Assembly (NCBI RefSeq): GCF_008831045.1
Contig: NZ_WAJS01000003.1
Span: forward strand, 49,167 to 113,166
Direction of reading: 5' to 3'
Length of the DNA stretch: 64,000 nt
From: Adlercreutzia muris
Lineage (GTDB): Bacteria > Actinomycetota > Coriobacteriia > Coriobacteriales > Eggerthellaceae
The notes under the pieces were generated by a model. It was not told the DNA's origin. It made no database searches and saw only the letters and a program-made list of their open reading frames with translations. The translations under genes and the position numbers were made by a program. Below, piece by piece: positions 37,248-45,540 of this stretch (within the stretch, counting starts at the first letter, position 1; each line of letters begins with the position of its first letter).

Positions 37248-37775
37248 CTACGAGGCCTTGCAGGCGTATTCGAGGATACGGCGGGCGGTGCCTTGGCTTA
37301 CTTTTGTGTCGTCACCCTTGCCGAGGAAAGCGTAGATGTTTCCCTTGTTCAGGCCCAAATCCTTGCAGAGACGATAGACCGTGACGTTGCGGCCCTCCAT
37401 GGCTTGCAGCGTTTTCTCGCGCATGCCCGCGATGATGCGGCGCTCGCCCGCGATGGCGTAGCGCTTCGCAATGTAGGCGTTCCACACCGCCCGGTATCGG
37501 GGCGGCGCCTCGGGCGACTGCAGGTAAAACGATACCTCTTCGGGATCGCGCAGCTGTTCGGCCATCTGGGCGTAGCCGGATTCCATCCACGTTCCCTGGC
37601 TGATGGTCGCCAGATAGCCCGCTTTGTCCTGAACAGCCGCGAACACCATGAGCGCCTCGGCAGCAGCTGGCATCGACGTCGCCACTGAATCGCGGAGTTT
37701 CCGCAGGTTGTCCGTCTCTAATCCCGTTAGTTCGCGACAGTACCAACGCAGAAAACCCTTGAACGTCAGGTTCAC
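37248..37775 (-). CDS. Hypothetical protein with C-terminal HTH, probably autoregulated
   Basis: A 175-residue protein that I do not recognise. The C-terminal part (VYRLCKDLGLNKGNIYAFLG, about 128-147, then TARRILEYA) has the look of a helix-turn-helix. GTG 37775 has AAAGGGG six bases upstream; TTG 37781 would be too close to it. A 25-base near-perfect palindrome 20 bases upstream of the start (37795-37819) is a likely operator for itself. The region around it is AT-richer than its neighbours, suggesting acquired DNA. Confidence 0.7.
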   Translation of the reverse strand: MNLTFKGFLRWYCRELTGLETDNLRKLRDSVATSMPAAAEALMVFAAVQDKAGYLATISQGTWMESGYAQMAEQLRDPEEVSFYLQSPEAPPRYRAVWNAYIAKRYAIAGERRIIAGMREKTLQAMEGRNVTVYRLCKDLGLNKGNIYAFLGKGDDTKVSQGTARRILEYACKAS

Positions 37776-37794
37776 GCTCAACCCCTTTCTGAAT

Positions 37795-37819
37795 AGTATT
37801 ATTCGTAACGAGTAATACT
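37795..37819 (-). promoter_or_regulatory. Palindromic operator upstream of the HTH gene
   Basis: A 25-base palindrome (arms AGTATTA and TAATACT, centre CGTWACG) with only two mismatched pairs. Its position 20 bases before the start codon fits an autorepressor site that covers the promoter or start of transcription. Confidence 0.6.
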
Positions 37820-37968
37820 AACATAAGCCAATTCATCATCGCTGACTTTTTCGATGACTGGCCGCAAAAAGACGCAGCGCATTGAAGGCTCAGGCGAATA
37901 TCGGAGATGCGAAACCGCCGGCAATCGCAGCGCAAAGCAGCACGACCCCACGCGCTCTCCAGCAGCAA

Positions 37969-37996
37969 GAAAGCCGCCCCCTCGGGGACGGCTTTC
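37969..37996 (-). terminator. Terminator of the HTH-remnant membrane protein gene
   Basis: On the minus strand, hairpin GAAAGCCG..CGGCTTTC with a CCCC/GGGG inner stem is followed by TTGCTG. It lies about 50 bases after the stop codon at 38048. Confidence 0.65.
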
Positions 37997-38047
37997 CGCG
38001 CTTGATGGGCTATTTCTGCCCGCAACGACGCGCCAACGGCCGACACG

Positions 38048-38686
38048 TTACTTGGTGAGCCACTCCTCAAGCCACACCTTGGACGGGGCCGCACCCTCAA
38101 CCGGGTCGCTCGCCGAGCTCTCATCCGGCGCAGCTTCCCCATTGGAAGCACCCTCCGCCTCTTCCCGAAAGCGCGCCGGGTCATCCAGGTGCGTCTGGGT
38201 AAGGCCCCTGAAATCCCTGTCGTAGTGGGTCACGAAATCGTCCACGCGCTTCACTTGATAGCGCGTCGGACCATGCTGCACATAAGCCAAACCGTCGATC
38301 TTCCCGCCGATAGCGCTGGTGAAGGCCACATTCGCCCAGCCGACTTCCTCGTGCTGCTCGTTGTGCAGCAGATATAAATTAGGATTCTCGGTCGCCTTGA
38401 AGTACCCGTTCAGCGGCGCCGTGCGCGAGAAATCGGCAATCTGCCACACACCCCCGTCGGCACTGGTAAAGCCGAACGACACCGTGGTAAAGGAGCCCTC
38501 CTCACTCGGCACCTTCCACGTTCCCTGAAGTTGGAACCCCTGCTCGAGCCCCTCGACGAACCGATTCGCCTGCGTGCCCAGCAAGTACGCAAGGCCGCCC
38601 GCCAACGCCAGCACGCAAACCACGACCAGCTGCTGCTGCGACAGCCCACGCGCCTCGCGAAACTTCCGCAGATTGTCCCTCAGCAT
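38048..38686 (-). CDS. Membrane-anchored protein with truncated XRE-type HTH start
   Basis: A 212-residue protein. It begins LRDNLRKFREARGLSQQQL, the first two helices of an XRE/Cro-type HTH, but passes straight into a membrane helix (VVVCVLALAGGLAYLLG, about 21-37). The DNA-recognition helix is missing. The rest (40-212) is extracytoplasmic, with a beta-rich domain (LQGTWKVPSEEGSFTTVSFGF) and an acidic low-complexity tail. ATG 38686 has GAAGGAGGG upstream. It looks like a deletion derivative of the HTH-plus-TM protein class. The extracytoplasmic domain resembles in style that of the protein at 58397 (QGTWYLAG). Confidence 0.75.
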   Translation of the reverse strand: MLRDNLRKFREARGLSQQQLVVVCVLALAGGLAYLLGTQANRFVEGLEQGFQLQGTWKVPSEEGSFTTVSFGFTSADGGVWQIADFSRTAPLNGYFKATENPNLYLLHNEQHEEVGWANVAFTSAIGGKIDGLAYVQHGPTRYQVKRVDDFVTHYDRDFRGLTQTHLDDPARFREEAEGASNGEAAPDESSASDPVEGAAPSKVWLEEWLTK

Positions 38687-38880
38687 AGGCCCTCCTTCGC
38701 CCGGCGCGCCTCGCTCACTCCCCACGCCGCCCCCCCAAAGCGGGCAACCGTGTCAAAACGTGCCGAAGCAGCCGACCCCTGTCACGCCTTCCGTCCCTTC
38801 CAGCCTACCACAATCGCTCTCCCAAACAAGCAACGCTCGCTAACATGGGACGTGCGGAGAAGAAGAGAAGTCCGAACATG

Positions 38881-38915
38881 AAAGCCCCCAGCCAGGGATT
38901 TCCAGCTGGGGGCTT
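38881..38915 (-). terminator. Terminator of the 27-residue peptide gene
   Basis: On the minus strand, AAGCCCCCAGCTGG pairs with CTGGCTGGGGGCTT, followed by TCATG. It starts 25 bases after the peptide stop codon. The T-run is short. Confidence 0.65.
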
Positions 38916-38939
38916 AAATCTCACGTGCCACAGGCTCTG

Positions 38940-39023
38940 CTACAGAGCCGCGGCTCCGATGCAGCCGGCCAAAGCGGCGATGGCGAAGGTGAACAGAGCG
39001 GCTCCGGCGACGATGGTAATCAT
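38940..39023 (-). CDS. 27-residue hydrophobic membrane peptide
   Basis: A short gene of 28 codons with an excellent ribosome site (AAAGGAGA seven bases before ATG 39023) and a terminator right after. The peptide starts MITIVAGAALF, contains one Cys and ends GCIGAAAL. It has no charged residue and would span a membrane once. Size, hydrophobicity and a private terminator fit either a small membrane protein or a type I toxin-like peptide. No antisense RNA was identified. It stands alone between unrelated genes. Confidence 0.7.
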   Translation of the reverse strand: MITIVAGAALFTFAIAALAGCIGAAAL

Positions 39024-39212
39024 GGCGGATCTCCTTTCCGTGCGACGGGGCAATCTCTTTCGCCGCCCCGCCTTCGTGCGGAATAATTTCGATGAGACCA
39101 CTATGACGGCCCTAACTTACCACCCCCTTGCGCGCCCATTACAGAAATGTCGCTTTCGGGACGGCGTTCGGCGGTGTACTTCTGCATGCCGCTCCCGGGG
39201 CCGGGCGGGGAG

Positions 39213-39420
39213 TTTTCGAGTAAATCTCGACGAAAGTGGCGCTGGATTGCGAAAAGTTGACGCCGGCGACAGGTTTTACGCGGTCCGGTGGCTATCGCTG
39301 CTGCCGTGGCCCCTGTTTTCCCAGGTGAGCGCAATATGGCTCAGAGAGAGCCCAGCGCTCCGAACAGACGGCGTCAACTTTTCGAAGTTCAGTGCCACTT
39401 TCAGCGACTCTTTCCGAAAA
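39213..39420. repeat. 208-bp inverted-repeat element, copy with distinct arms
   Basis: Arms at 39213-39264 and 39370-39420 pair imperfectly over about 50 bases, best at the inner end (AAAAGTTGACGCC and its complement). The core TTTTCCCAGGTGA lies at 39316-39328, 103 bases from the left end. The size and core position match the three elements at 42028, 49143 and 50732, but the arm sequence is unrelated to theirs. The rest of 39024-39458 has no gene. Confidence 0.7.
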
Positions 39421-39458
39421 AGAAAGCCGCCCCGACACCACGCCCCTGCGGAATCGCC

Positions 39459-40127
39459 CTAGGCGCGCACCTTGTCGAGGAAAGCCTCGGCAGTGAGGTC
39501 TTCCCAGGTGGGGATGAGCAGTTCGGCGCGCGCGGCGAGGGCGTCCCACGAACCGGAAATGTCGTTGTCGTAGATGGCGCCGGTGCGAAAGCCCGCCGCC
39601 CTCAGGGTGTCCAGGGCATAGGCGGCATCCTCGAAACCCCAGGTGTGAGCGCGGTCGGTGCCGAGGAAGCTGCGCGCGTGGTCGTAAACGGCCGGCTCGC
39701 GCTTGCTGGTGCGCAGGTCGTCCACCGACACGACCGCCTTCATGTAAGGGGCGAATCCGCAGCGCTCAACGCAGATGGCCAGCATGTCGGGCGACGTGGA
39801 GGAGGCCACGGCCATGGGCACGCCGCGGGCATGCAGCCCCTGCACGAAGGCGAGCGCCCCGGGCCGTGCTTCCACTTCATGGGCGTAGAAGGCGCGCATG
39901 CGCTCGAAGATCATCTCCTTCACCGCCGATGCGCTGGTGCCCAGGCCGCATTGCTCGTGCAGGTAGGCACTCGCCTCGTCAAGCGACATGGTGGTGATGG
40001 CATCGGTATCCGCCTTCGTGAGCGCGATGCCCGCCTCAGCCGCCAGCGTGCGATCCACCTCGTGCCACGCCCCCATGGAATCCACGAGCGTCCCATCGCA
40101 ATCGAAGATAACGCCGATATCACTCAT
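39459..40127 (-). CDS. HAD-superfamily phosphatase
   Basis: A 222-residue hydrolase of the beta-phosphoglucomutase-like subfamily. The nucleophile motif is FDCDGTLVDS (Asp9, acid/base Asp11). The Ser/Thr motif lies in VASSTSPD, the Lys motif in SKREPAVY (the usual K-P replaced by K-R-E-P), and the final acidic motif in GFEDAAYALD. A helical cap domain occupies about 17-85. Substrate cannot be predicted. It lies between two structured repeats and is transcribed alone. Confidence 0.88.
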   Translation of the reverse strand: MSDIGVIFDCDGTLVDSMGAWHEVDRTLAAEAGIALTKADTDAITTMSLDEASAYLHEQCGLGTSASAVKEMIFERMRAFYAHEVEARPGALAFVQGLHARGVPMAVASSTSPDMLAICVERCGFAPYMKAVVSVDDLRTSKREPAVYDHARSFLGTDRAHTWGFEDAAYALDTLRAAGFRTGAIYDNDISGSWDALAARAELLIPTWEDLTAEAFLDKVRA

Positions 40128-40156
40128 CTTCTACAACCTCACATTCCAGGCAAAAT

Positions 40157-40271
40157 CAGCGAGAGGCTCTGGCGCGTTTCAGATTCGCCCGCCTTTGCGC
40201 CAAGCTGGCTTCGGCCAACGCCGCGTGCAAAACCAGGGTGAAGATGAAACGGGCCAGAGCCTCGCAGCGTC
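40157..40271. repeat. 115-bp structured repeat, copy 2
   Basis: Same length, ends (CAGCGAG, CGCAGCGTC) and central block (CCCGCCTTTG...CAAAACCAGGG) as the copy at 15959-16073. The arms are different: GAGGCTCTGGC on the left pairs with GCCAGAGCCTC on the right. The arm change is matched on both sides, so pairing is kept. Confidence 0.8.
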
Positions 40272-40308
40272 GAGCAGTCCGCGTGGCCGTCAGACCACAC
40301 GGAACAAG

Positions 40309-41592
40309 CTACTCCTCCACGCGGATGACCGAGGGAGTGTCAAGCACCACGTTGTCCAGGGAGAGTGCCTCTTCCAAAGCCTCGCGGATGTCGCGCTCGC
40401 TGCAGCGATGGGTGACCACCACCTGGTCCACCCGCTCGGCACCCGAGCGGCCGCGCTGCACGATGGACTTCACCGAGATGTTGTGGCGAGCGAACACGCC
40501 GGCCATGGTCTCCAGGACGCCGGGACGGTCGGTCACCGAGAAGCGCAGGTAGTAGCGCATGACCAGCTCGTCCATGGGAAGAATGGGCAGCTCATCGGTG
40601 CAGGTGCAGCCCACCATGGGGGCCACGCCCTGCTGAATGTGGCGCGCCACTTCCAGCACATCGCCCATGACGGCACTGGCCGCCGCACCGGCACCGGCAC
40701 CTTCGCCGAAGAACATGGTCTCGCCCACGAAATCGCCCACCACGTAGATGGCGTTGAACACGCCGTTCACCGTGGCCAGCTGATGGCTCTCGGGAATCAT
40801 GGTGGGGTGCACGCGCACGTCCACGCCGCCCTCGCGGCGATGGGCGATGGCCAAAAGCTTGATGACGTAGCCCATGTCGCGGGCCGCCTCGATGTCCACG
40901 GGCGTGATGTTGGTGATGCCGTCGGTGAACACGTCGTCCAAGGTCACGCGCGAGTTGAAGGCGATGGAAGCCAGAATGGCGATCTTGGCGGCTGCATCGA
41001 ACCCGCCCACATCTGCCGTGGGGTCGGCCTCGGCGAAGCCCTTGGCCTGGGCCTCGGCCAGCGCATCCTCGTAGGACAGACCATTGTCGGCCATACGGGT
41101 GAGCATGTAGTTGGTGGTGCCGTTCACGATGCCCATGACCGAAGTGATCTCGTTGGCGATGAGCGAGTGCTTCAGCGGATCGATGATGGGAATGCCGCCG
41201 CCCACCGACGCCTCGAAGGCCAGCTCCTTGCCCGCGGCTGCCGCGGCGTCCATGACCTCCTTGCCGTGGGTGGCCATGAGCGCCTTATTGGCCGTGACCA
41301 CGTTCTTCCCCGCCGCCAGGGCATTTAGCACCACGGTGCGCGCGATGGTGGTGCCGCCGATGAGCTCCACCACGATGTCGATCTCGGGGTCGTTGATGAT
41401 GTTGTTGAAGTTGTCGGTGAACAGGTGCCCCACGCCGTGGGCCTCGGCCTCTTCCGATGAGAGCGAGCACACGCGGGCCAGCTCCAAGTCGATGCCGAAG
41501 TGGCGGCGGAAGGCGTCGCCGTGCTTCAAGATGATATCGATGCATCCGCCACCCACGGTGCCGGTGCCCACCAAGCCGATCTTCACTGCCAT
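40309..41592 (-). CDS. hom: Homoserine dehydrogenase
   Basis: NAD(P)-dependent reduction of aspartate semialdehyde to homoserine, the branch to threonine and methionine. The 427 residues comprise an N-terminal Rossmann domain (GLVGTGTVGGGC), the catalytic domain (GIPIIDPLKHSLIANEI, TADVGGFDAAAKIAILA) and a C-terminal ACT domain (FSVTDRPGVLETMAGVFARH) for feedback control, probably by threonine. A TATAAT on the minus strand lies at 41636-41641. It supplies homoserine to metA, located 8 kb away. Confidence 0.96.
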   Translation of the reverse strand: MAVKIGLVGTGTVGGGCIDIILKHGDAFRRHFGIDLELARVCSLSSEEAEAHGVGHLFTDNFNNIINDPEIDIVVELIGGTTIARTVVLNALAAGKNVVTANKALMATHGKEVMDAAAAAGKELAFEASVGGGIPIIDPLKHSLIANEITSVMGIVNGTTNYMLTRMADNGLSYEDALAEAQAKGFAEADPTADVGGFDAAAKIAILASIAFNSRVTLDDVFTDGITNITPVDIEAARDMGYVIKLLAIAHRREGGVDVRVHPTMIPESHQLATVNGVFNAIYVVGDFVGETMFFGEGAGAGAAASAVMGDVLEVARHIQQGVAPMVGCTCTDELPILPMDELVMRYYLRFSVTDRPGVLETMAGVFARHNISVKSIVQRGRSGAERVDQVVVTHRCSERDIREALEEALSLDNVVLDTPSVIRVEE

Positions 41593-41828
41593 ATTGCGTC
41601 CTCTCCCGAGCGCGAACGTTCTCTCTGATCGGACGATTATAAGGGCGCACGGCGCAAAAGCCGCGACGGCTCAGGGGAGAGGGCCGTGGCTCAGGGGAGA
41701 GGGCCGCAATTCGCGACTGCCCGAGGCCTTCCCAGTGCCAGACAATGCCCTGTCGCGCCCCTCTTCCACAGAACGTCGATGCAGTTCGGGCGCGGCAGCA
41801 GACAGCTCGCTCGAAAAGGCAAGCAGAG

Positions 41829-41990
41829 TTGCGTGCGCCAGCGAGGGGCTGCATGCGCCTTCGAGAGGCCGCGTGCACCAGCGAGGGGCCACCTGCGCCA
41901 GAGAGGGCCCGCCTCCACGGCGACGCCCACCGACAGTGGCGCCGAGGCGAGCGGAATCGCGTGCGCCAGCGAGGGGCCGCAGCTCGTCTG
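41829..41990. repeat. Degenerate 20-base tandem repeats
   Basis: Four adjacent units of about 20 bases based on TGCGCCAGCGAGGGGCCGC, with scattered changes, occupy about 41838-41917. A fifth, nearly consensus copy lies about 50 bases further at 41970-41989. No coding role was found. Confidence 0.6.
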
Positions 41991-42027
41991 CCTAGCCGCC
42001 GATGCTGAAGGAAGTAAAAGCTGGCGC

Positions 42028-42234
42028 ATGTTTCTGAAGAGATTGATTCTGTGCAGTAAACTCCGCGAGATAGATACCGCACGCAGCTGACTTCACCACA
42101 CGCGATCCGAAACTGATTTGTCGAGGCTATTTTCCCAGGTGAAAAAACGCGGAGGGCTCCATTGCACTAGCTCTTGCGACGGAGGTATCTATCTCGCGGA
42201 GTTTACTGCACAGAATTGCAGAATAGAGAAACAA
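42028..42234. repeat. 207-bp inverted-repeat element, perfect-arm copy
   Basis: Inner arms of 33 bases (42046-42078 and 42184-42216) are perfectly complementary and include CAGTAAACTCCGCGAGATAG. Outer TGTTTCT (42029-42035) and AGAAACA (42227-42233) extend the symmetry. The core TTTTCCCAGGTGA (42130-42142) is off the symmetry, 102 bases from the left end. The perfect arms suggest recent insertion or strong selection for pairing. No coding frame inside. Confidence 0.85.
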
Positions 42235-42329
42235 GGGAGCAGCAAGAGGGAGCGACAAGAGCACGCAGAAGCCAATCAAACACAGCCTGATGAGGAGAGC
42301 ATAGCGCCAGGACGCCGAAGCGGCCGACC

Positions 42330-42423
42330 GGCGAGCAGCCCCCCTCACGCTCGGCCGTCCGGCGAGCAGCTCCTCCCCTCACGCTCCGCCGGCCCGCGAG
42401 CAGTCCCGTCCGCTCGGCCGTCC
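42330..42423. repeat. Tandem repeat of about 31 bases, three units
   Basis: Three adjacent units each start GCGAGCAG and contain a CGCTC(G/C)GCCG block. They end 12 bases before the stop codon of the MoaE-like gene on the other strand. Confidence 0.65.
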
Positions 42424-42434
42424 GACGAATATCT

Positions 42435-42830
42435 CTACGCGAAGATCTCCTTCTCCACGACGAGGTTGTTCTTGATATGGCCGACGAGCTTCTGCAGGGC
42501 GTCGATGCAGTTCGGGCGAATGTCGGCTCCGATGAGCACGTACATGAGCGAGTCGCCCACCTCGCAGCGGCCCTCGTTCAGCCACGTGCGCACGTAGTAC
42601 ACGCCGGGCCAGGTGAGCGCCTCGGCCTCGGCCGCCGCGAGCCCCTCGGCGTCGTAGGAAAATTCCACGGCCACCACCTCGCCGAGGCCTTCCACACCCT
42701 CGCGCACCTGGGCCTTCGGCGTGATGCGCACCACGCCGTTATGGGTGAGGAACATGCCGCACTGGGCCGCTGTCGGATCGGCCTTGGCCTCGCGCAGCCA
42801 CTGATCAACAGAAGGTTCGGTCTTTGCCAT
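42435..42830 (-). CDS. MoaE-like protein
   Basis: A 131-residue protein whose layout matches the molybdopterin synthase large subunit in outline. It has GMFLTHNGVVRI near the N-terminus (where MoaE has its GTVR block), then the strand-rich YYVRTWLNEGRCEVGDSLMYVLIGA, R-x-N-x-I-D-A-L-Q, and an end NNLVVEKEIF like the MoaE K-K-E tail. Key catalytic lysines are not clearly conserved, so it may be a divergent member. A TATAAT lies on its strand at 42866-42871. It could serve the Mo enzymes such as that at 1-2759. Confidence 0.6.
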   Translation of the reverse strand: MAKTEPSVDQWLREAKADPTAAQCGMFLTHNGVVRITPKAQVREGVEGLGEVVAVEFSYDAEGLAAAEAEALTWPGVYYVRTWLNEGRCEVGDSLMYVLIGADIRPNCIDALQKLVGHIKNNLVVEKEIFA

Positions 42831-43044
42831 GATGGGTCCTTTCCCTATACCATTCGTTCCGAAATATTATACGGATACCCTGCGGTGTTTCGCGTTGGAA
42901 ATAAAGCCTTGCTACCATGGGCGCACGCTCATACCCGTACAGCCCCGCGCGATCCGCGAGCCCGCGACCAGAACCCCGCGCGACCCATACCCCGCGGCCG
43001 TGCCCGACCGCCCAAACGAGACACCGAGAAGAAAGGAAGCGGAA

Positions 43045-44400
43045 ATGGCCCTGCCTGCCTCCGACCTTACCAAGAAGCCCGACCTGCGCACCACCATGGA
43101 GCTGGGCGCCGTGCTGCCCGAGACCGCCGAGGTGCGTGACGACCACCTATTCATCGGCGGGGTCGACATGGTTCAGCTGGCCCGCGAAGAGGGCACGGCG
43201 CTCTATGTGTTCGATGAGGCCGACCTGCGCCACCGCATGGAGGCCTACCGCGAGGCCTTCCGCAGCCGCTACGAGAACTCCGACGTCATTTACGCCTCGA
43301 AGGCCTTCCTCAACAAGGAAGTGGTGCGCATCGCCCAGGCCGAGGGGCTGTGCCTGGATGTGTCCGGCGGCGGAGAGCTGGCCTGCGCTCAGGCCGTGGG
43401 CTTTCCCATGGAGCGCGTGTTCGTGCACGGGAACAACAAGACGCCGCGCGAGCTGGAAGAGGCCATTGCAGCGGGCGTGGGCCGCATCGTGGTGGACAGC
43501 CGCATCGAGCTGGCCCGCGTGAACGAGATCGCCGGCCGCCTCGGCGTGGTGCAGGACATCTACATGCGCATCACCCCGGGCGTGGAGGCCGACACCCACG
43601 AGTACATCCGCACCGGCTGCGAGGACTCCAAGTTCGGCTTCACCATGCGCGAGGACTTCGCCTTCACCTGCGTCGCCGACGTGCTGGCCGCGGAAAACGT
43701 GCGCCTGGCGGGCCTGCACTGCCACATCGGTTCGCAGATCTTTGCCCTGCACTCCTTCCGCGAGGCGGCGGCGGTCATGGTGGAGTTCATGGCGCGCATC
43801 CGCGAGCGCTACGGCTACGAGATCGAGGAGCTGGACTTGGGCGGCGGCCTCGGCATCGCCTACCTGGCCGACGACGCCCCCTCCTCCATCGACGACTTCG
43901 CCGAGGTCACCTGCACCGCCGTGCGCGACCTGTGCGAGCGCCACGGCCTGGCGCTGCCGCGCCTTCTGGTGGAACCGGGCCGCAGCCTGGTGGCCAATGC
44001 CGGCGTGACCCTGTACACCGTGGGCATCCTGAAGACGCTGCCGGGCATCCGCAAGTACGTGGCCATCGACGGCGGCATGTCCGACAACGTCCGCACGGCG
44101 CTCTACCACGCCGACTACGAGCCCACCATCGCCAACAAGGCATCCCAGCCGCGCACCGAGATCGTCACGCTGTGCGGCAAGCACTGCGAAAGCGGCGATG
44201 CCGTGGTGGTGGACATGCCGCTGCAGAAGGCCGATGTGGGCGACATCGTGTGCGTCTTCGGCACCGGCGCCTACAACATGACCATGGCCAGCAACTACAA
44301 CGGCCAGCCGCGCCCCGCCGTGGTGTTCGTGCGCGACGGCGTGTCGCGCGTGGTCACCCGCCGCGAGACTTACGAGGACCTCTACCAGCGCGATCTGTAA
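43045..44400 (+). CDS. lysA: Diaminopimelate decarboxylase
   Basis: PLP enzyme for the last step of lysine synthesis. The 451 residues have the Schiff-base Lys in VIYASKAFLN, the His in GLHCHIGSQIF, the glycine loop LDLGGGLGIAY, LVEPGRSLVANAG, and the active-site C-E-S-G-D block (KHCESGDA). ATG 43045 has AAAGGAAG upstream; a longer frame upstream is not needed by the family. It is transcribed alone, with a terminator at 44575. Confidence 0.95.
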   Translation: MALPASDLTKKPDLRTTMELGAVLPETAEVRDDHLFIGGVDMVQLAREEGTALYVFDEADLRHRMEAYREAFRSRYENSDVIYASKAFLNKEVVRIAQAEGLCLDVSGGGELACAQAVGFPMERVFVHGNNKTPRELEEAIAAGVGRIVVDSRIELARVNEIAGRLGVVQDIYMRITPGVEADTHEYIRTGCEDSKFGFTMREDFAFTCVADVLAAENVRLAGLHCHIGSQIFALHSFREAAAVMVEFMARIRERYGYEIEELDLGGGLGIAYLADDAPSSIDDFAEVTCTAVRDLCERHGLALPRLLVEPGRSLVANAGVTLYTVGILKTLPGIRKYVAIDGGMSDNVRTALYHADYEPTIANKASQPRTEIVTLCGKHCESGDAVVVDMPLQKADVGDIVCVFGTGAYNMTMASNYNGQPRPAVVFVRDGVSRVVTRRETYEDLYQRDL

Positions 44401-44791
44401 GGGCCGTCGAGGCTGGCGCGGTCACGCCTCGGGAAGTTCGGGAAACTGGGGAAGGCGGCGAAGCGATGCGACCTCATCGAGGCACCACTGGGAAACCGGT
44501 CGGCGCTCAACGGGCCGAGCTGCGACTCCAATGCCGCGACTCCAATGCCGCTCCTGCAACATCCATCCCTTTTCGGGCGACCTTCGGGTCGCCCTTTTCT
44601 TGTCGGTTCCGTAGCGGGGAGTTCGCAGGTCAGTAATGGGGAGAGCCTTCGCCGCCTTCTGTGCCCCCTGGCCGCTAGAGTGGGAATCCGATGCGACTCT
44701 CGTGCCCCTCGGGCGCGTTTTCCCGACGGCTCCGTGTGCCTTTTCGCCGCGGAATCATCCCTTCGACAGCAAGCAGGATCGAGGCAGTCTT
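44401..44791. other. Intergenic region after lysA
   Basis: Contains a 14-base tandem duplication (GCGACTCCAATGCC, twice, around 44522-44549) and the lysA terminator. No gene was seen in the rest. Confidence 0.7.
44575..44601 (+). terminator. Rho-independent terminator of lysA
   Basis: Perfect eight-base-pair stem GGGCGACC / GGTCGCCC with a TTCG loop, then TTTTCTTG. Confidence 0.85.
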
Positions 44792-45292
44792 ATGAACGCC
44801 ATCTTCAAGCGGAGCAGCGTGCGACAGTTCACCGACGAACCCGTGGCCATCGACGATATCGAGCGACTCATGCGCGCCGCTATGGCCGCCCCCTCGGCGG
44901 GCAACCAGCAACCCTGGGAGTTTTACATCGCCCGCGACGAGACCACGCGCATGGCCCTGGCCGCCACGAGCCCCTATGCCGCGCCGGCCAAGCTCGCTCC
45001 CTGCGTCATCGTCGCCTGCACACGCACCGACGGGTTGCGCTTCGTCCCCTGCGCCCCCCTCGATATGAGCGCCGCCGTGGAGAACATCCTGCTGGAAGCG
45101 GCCAACATCGGCCTGGGTGCCGTCTGGCTCGGCGTGGCCCCCGACCCCCATCGCATGGCCGCCGTGGCCGTGGCCCTCGGCAGCCCCCGGGGCGCGGAGC
45201 CCTTCGCGCTGGTGGCCGTGGGACATCCCGCACACCGCCCCGAGCCCAAGGGCCCCAGCCGCTACGACGAAACCCGCGTCCATTGGATTTGA
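44792..45292 (+). CDS. Nitroreductase-family oxidoreductase
   Basis: A 166-residue FMN protein. The N-terminus IFKRSSVRQFTDEPV and the FMN site APSAGNQQPWEFY are standard for the family. The C-terminal block AANIGLGAVWLGVAP and the ending GHPAHRPEPK are also typical. Such enzymes reduce nitro groups, quinones or other electrophiles with NAD(P)H as dimers. ATG 44792 has GAGG seven bases upstream. Single gene; the physiological substrate is unknown. Confidence 0.92.
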   Translation: MNAIFKRSSVRQFTDEPVAIDDIERLMRAAMAAPSAGNQQPWEFYIARDETTRMALAATSPYAAPAKLAPCVIVACTRTDGLRFVPCAPLDMSAAVENILLEAANIGLGAVWLGVAPDPHRMAAVAVALGSPRGAEPFALVAVGHPAHRPEPKGPSRYDETRVHWI

Positions 45293-45540
45293 GCGACCGC
45301 ATCATTGCGAGCGGTGGGCATCGGGCGGCAGCCAACGCAACCGCGCCGCATCGTCGCAGGGACAGGCTTGAGCCCACTCGGAAGCTGATCGGACGTGCGA
45401 GATGGTGGCCAGCTGAGCGGGCGGCCTGAAGGCCGCCCCTACGGACCGCCCCCGCTAATCGGCCCCGCAAATCACTCCCGCTAATCGTCCCCGCAAGGTC
45501 GGCCCCGTAGGTCGGCCTGCAGGTCGGCCTCGGGGCCGTG

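Larger units (their letters stand above)
41593..42434. other. 842-base intergenic region
   Basis: No credible gene. It holds imperfect 20-base tandem units around 41829-41975, the 207-bp inverted-repeat element at 42028-42234, and tandem units at 42330-42423. The remaining stretches show nothing recognisable. Confidence 0.7.

Noticed and set aside
41829..41990. CRISPR-like array
   Set aside because: The 20-base units are nearly contiguous and degenerate, with no unique spacers of constant length and no cas genes nearby.
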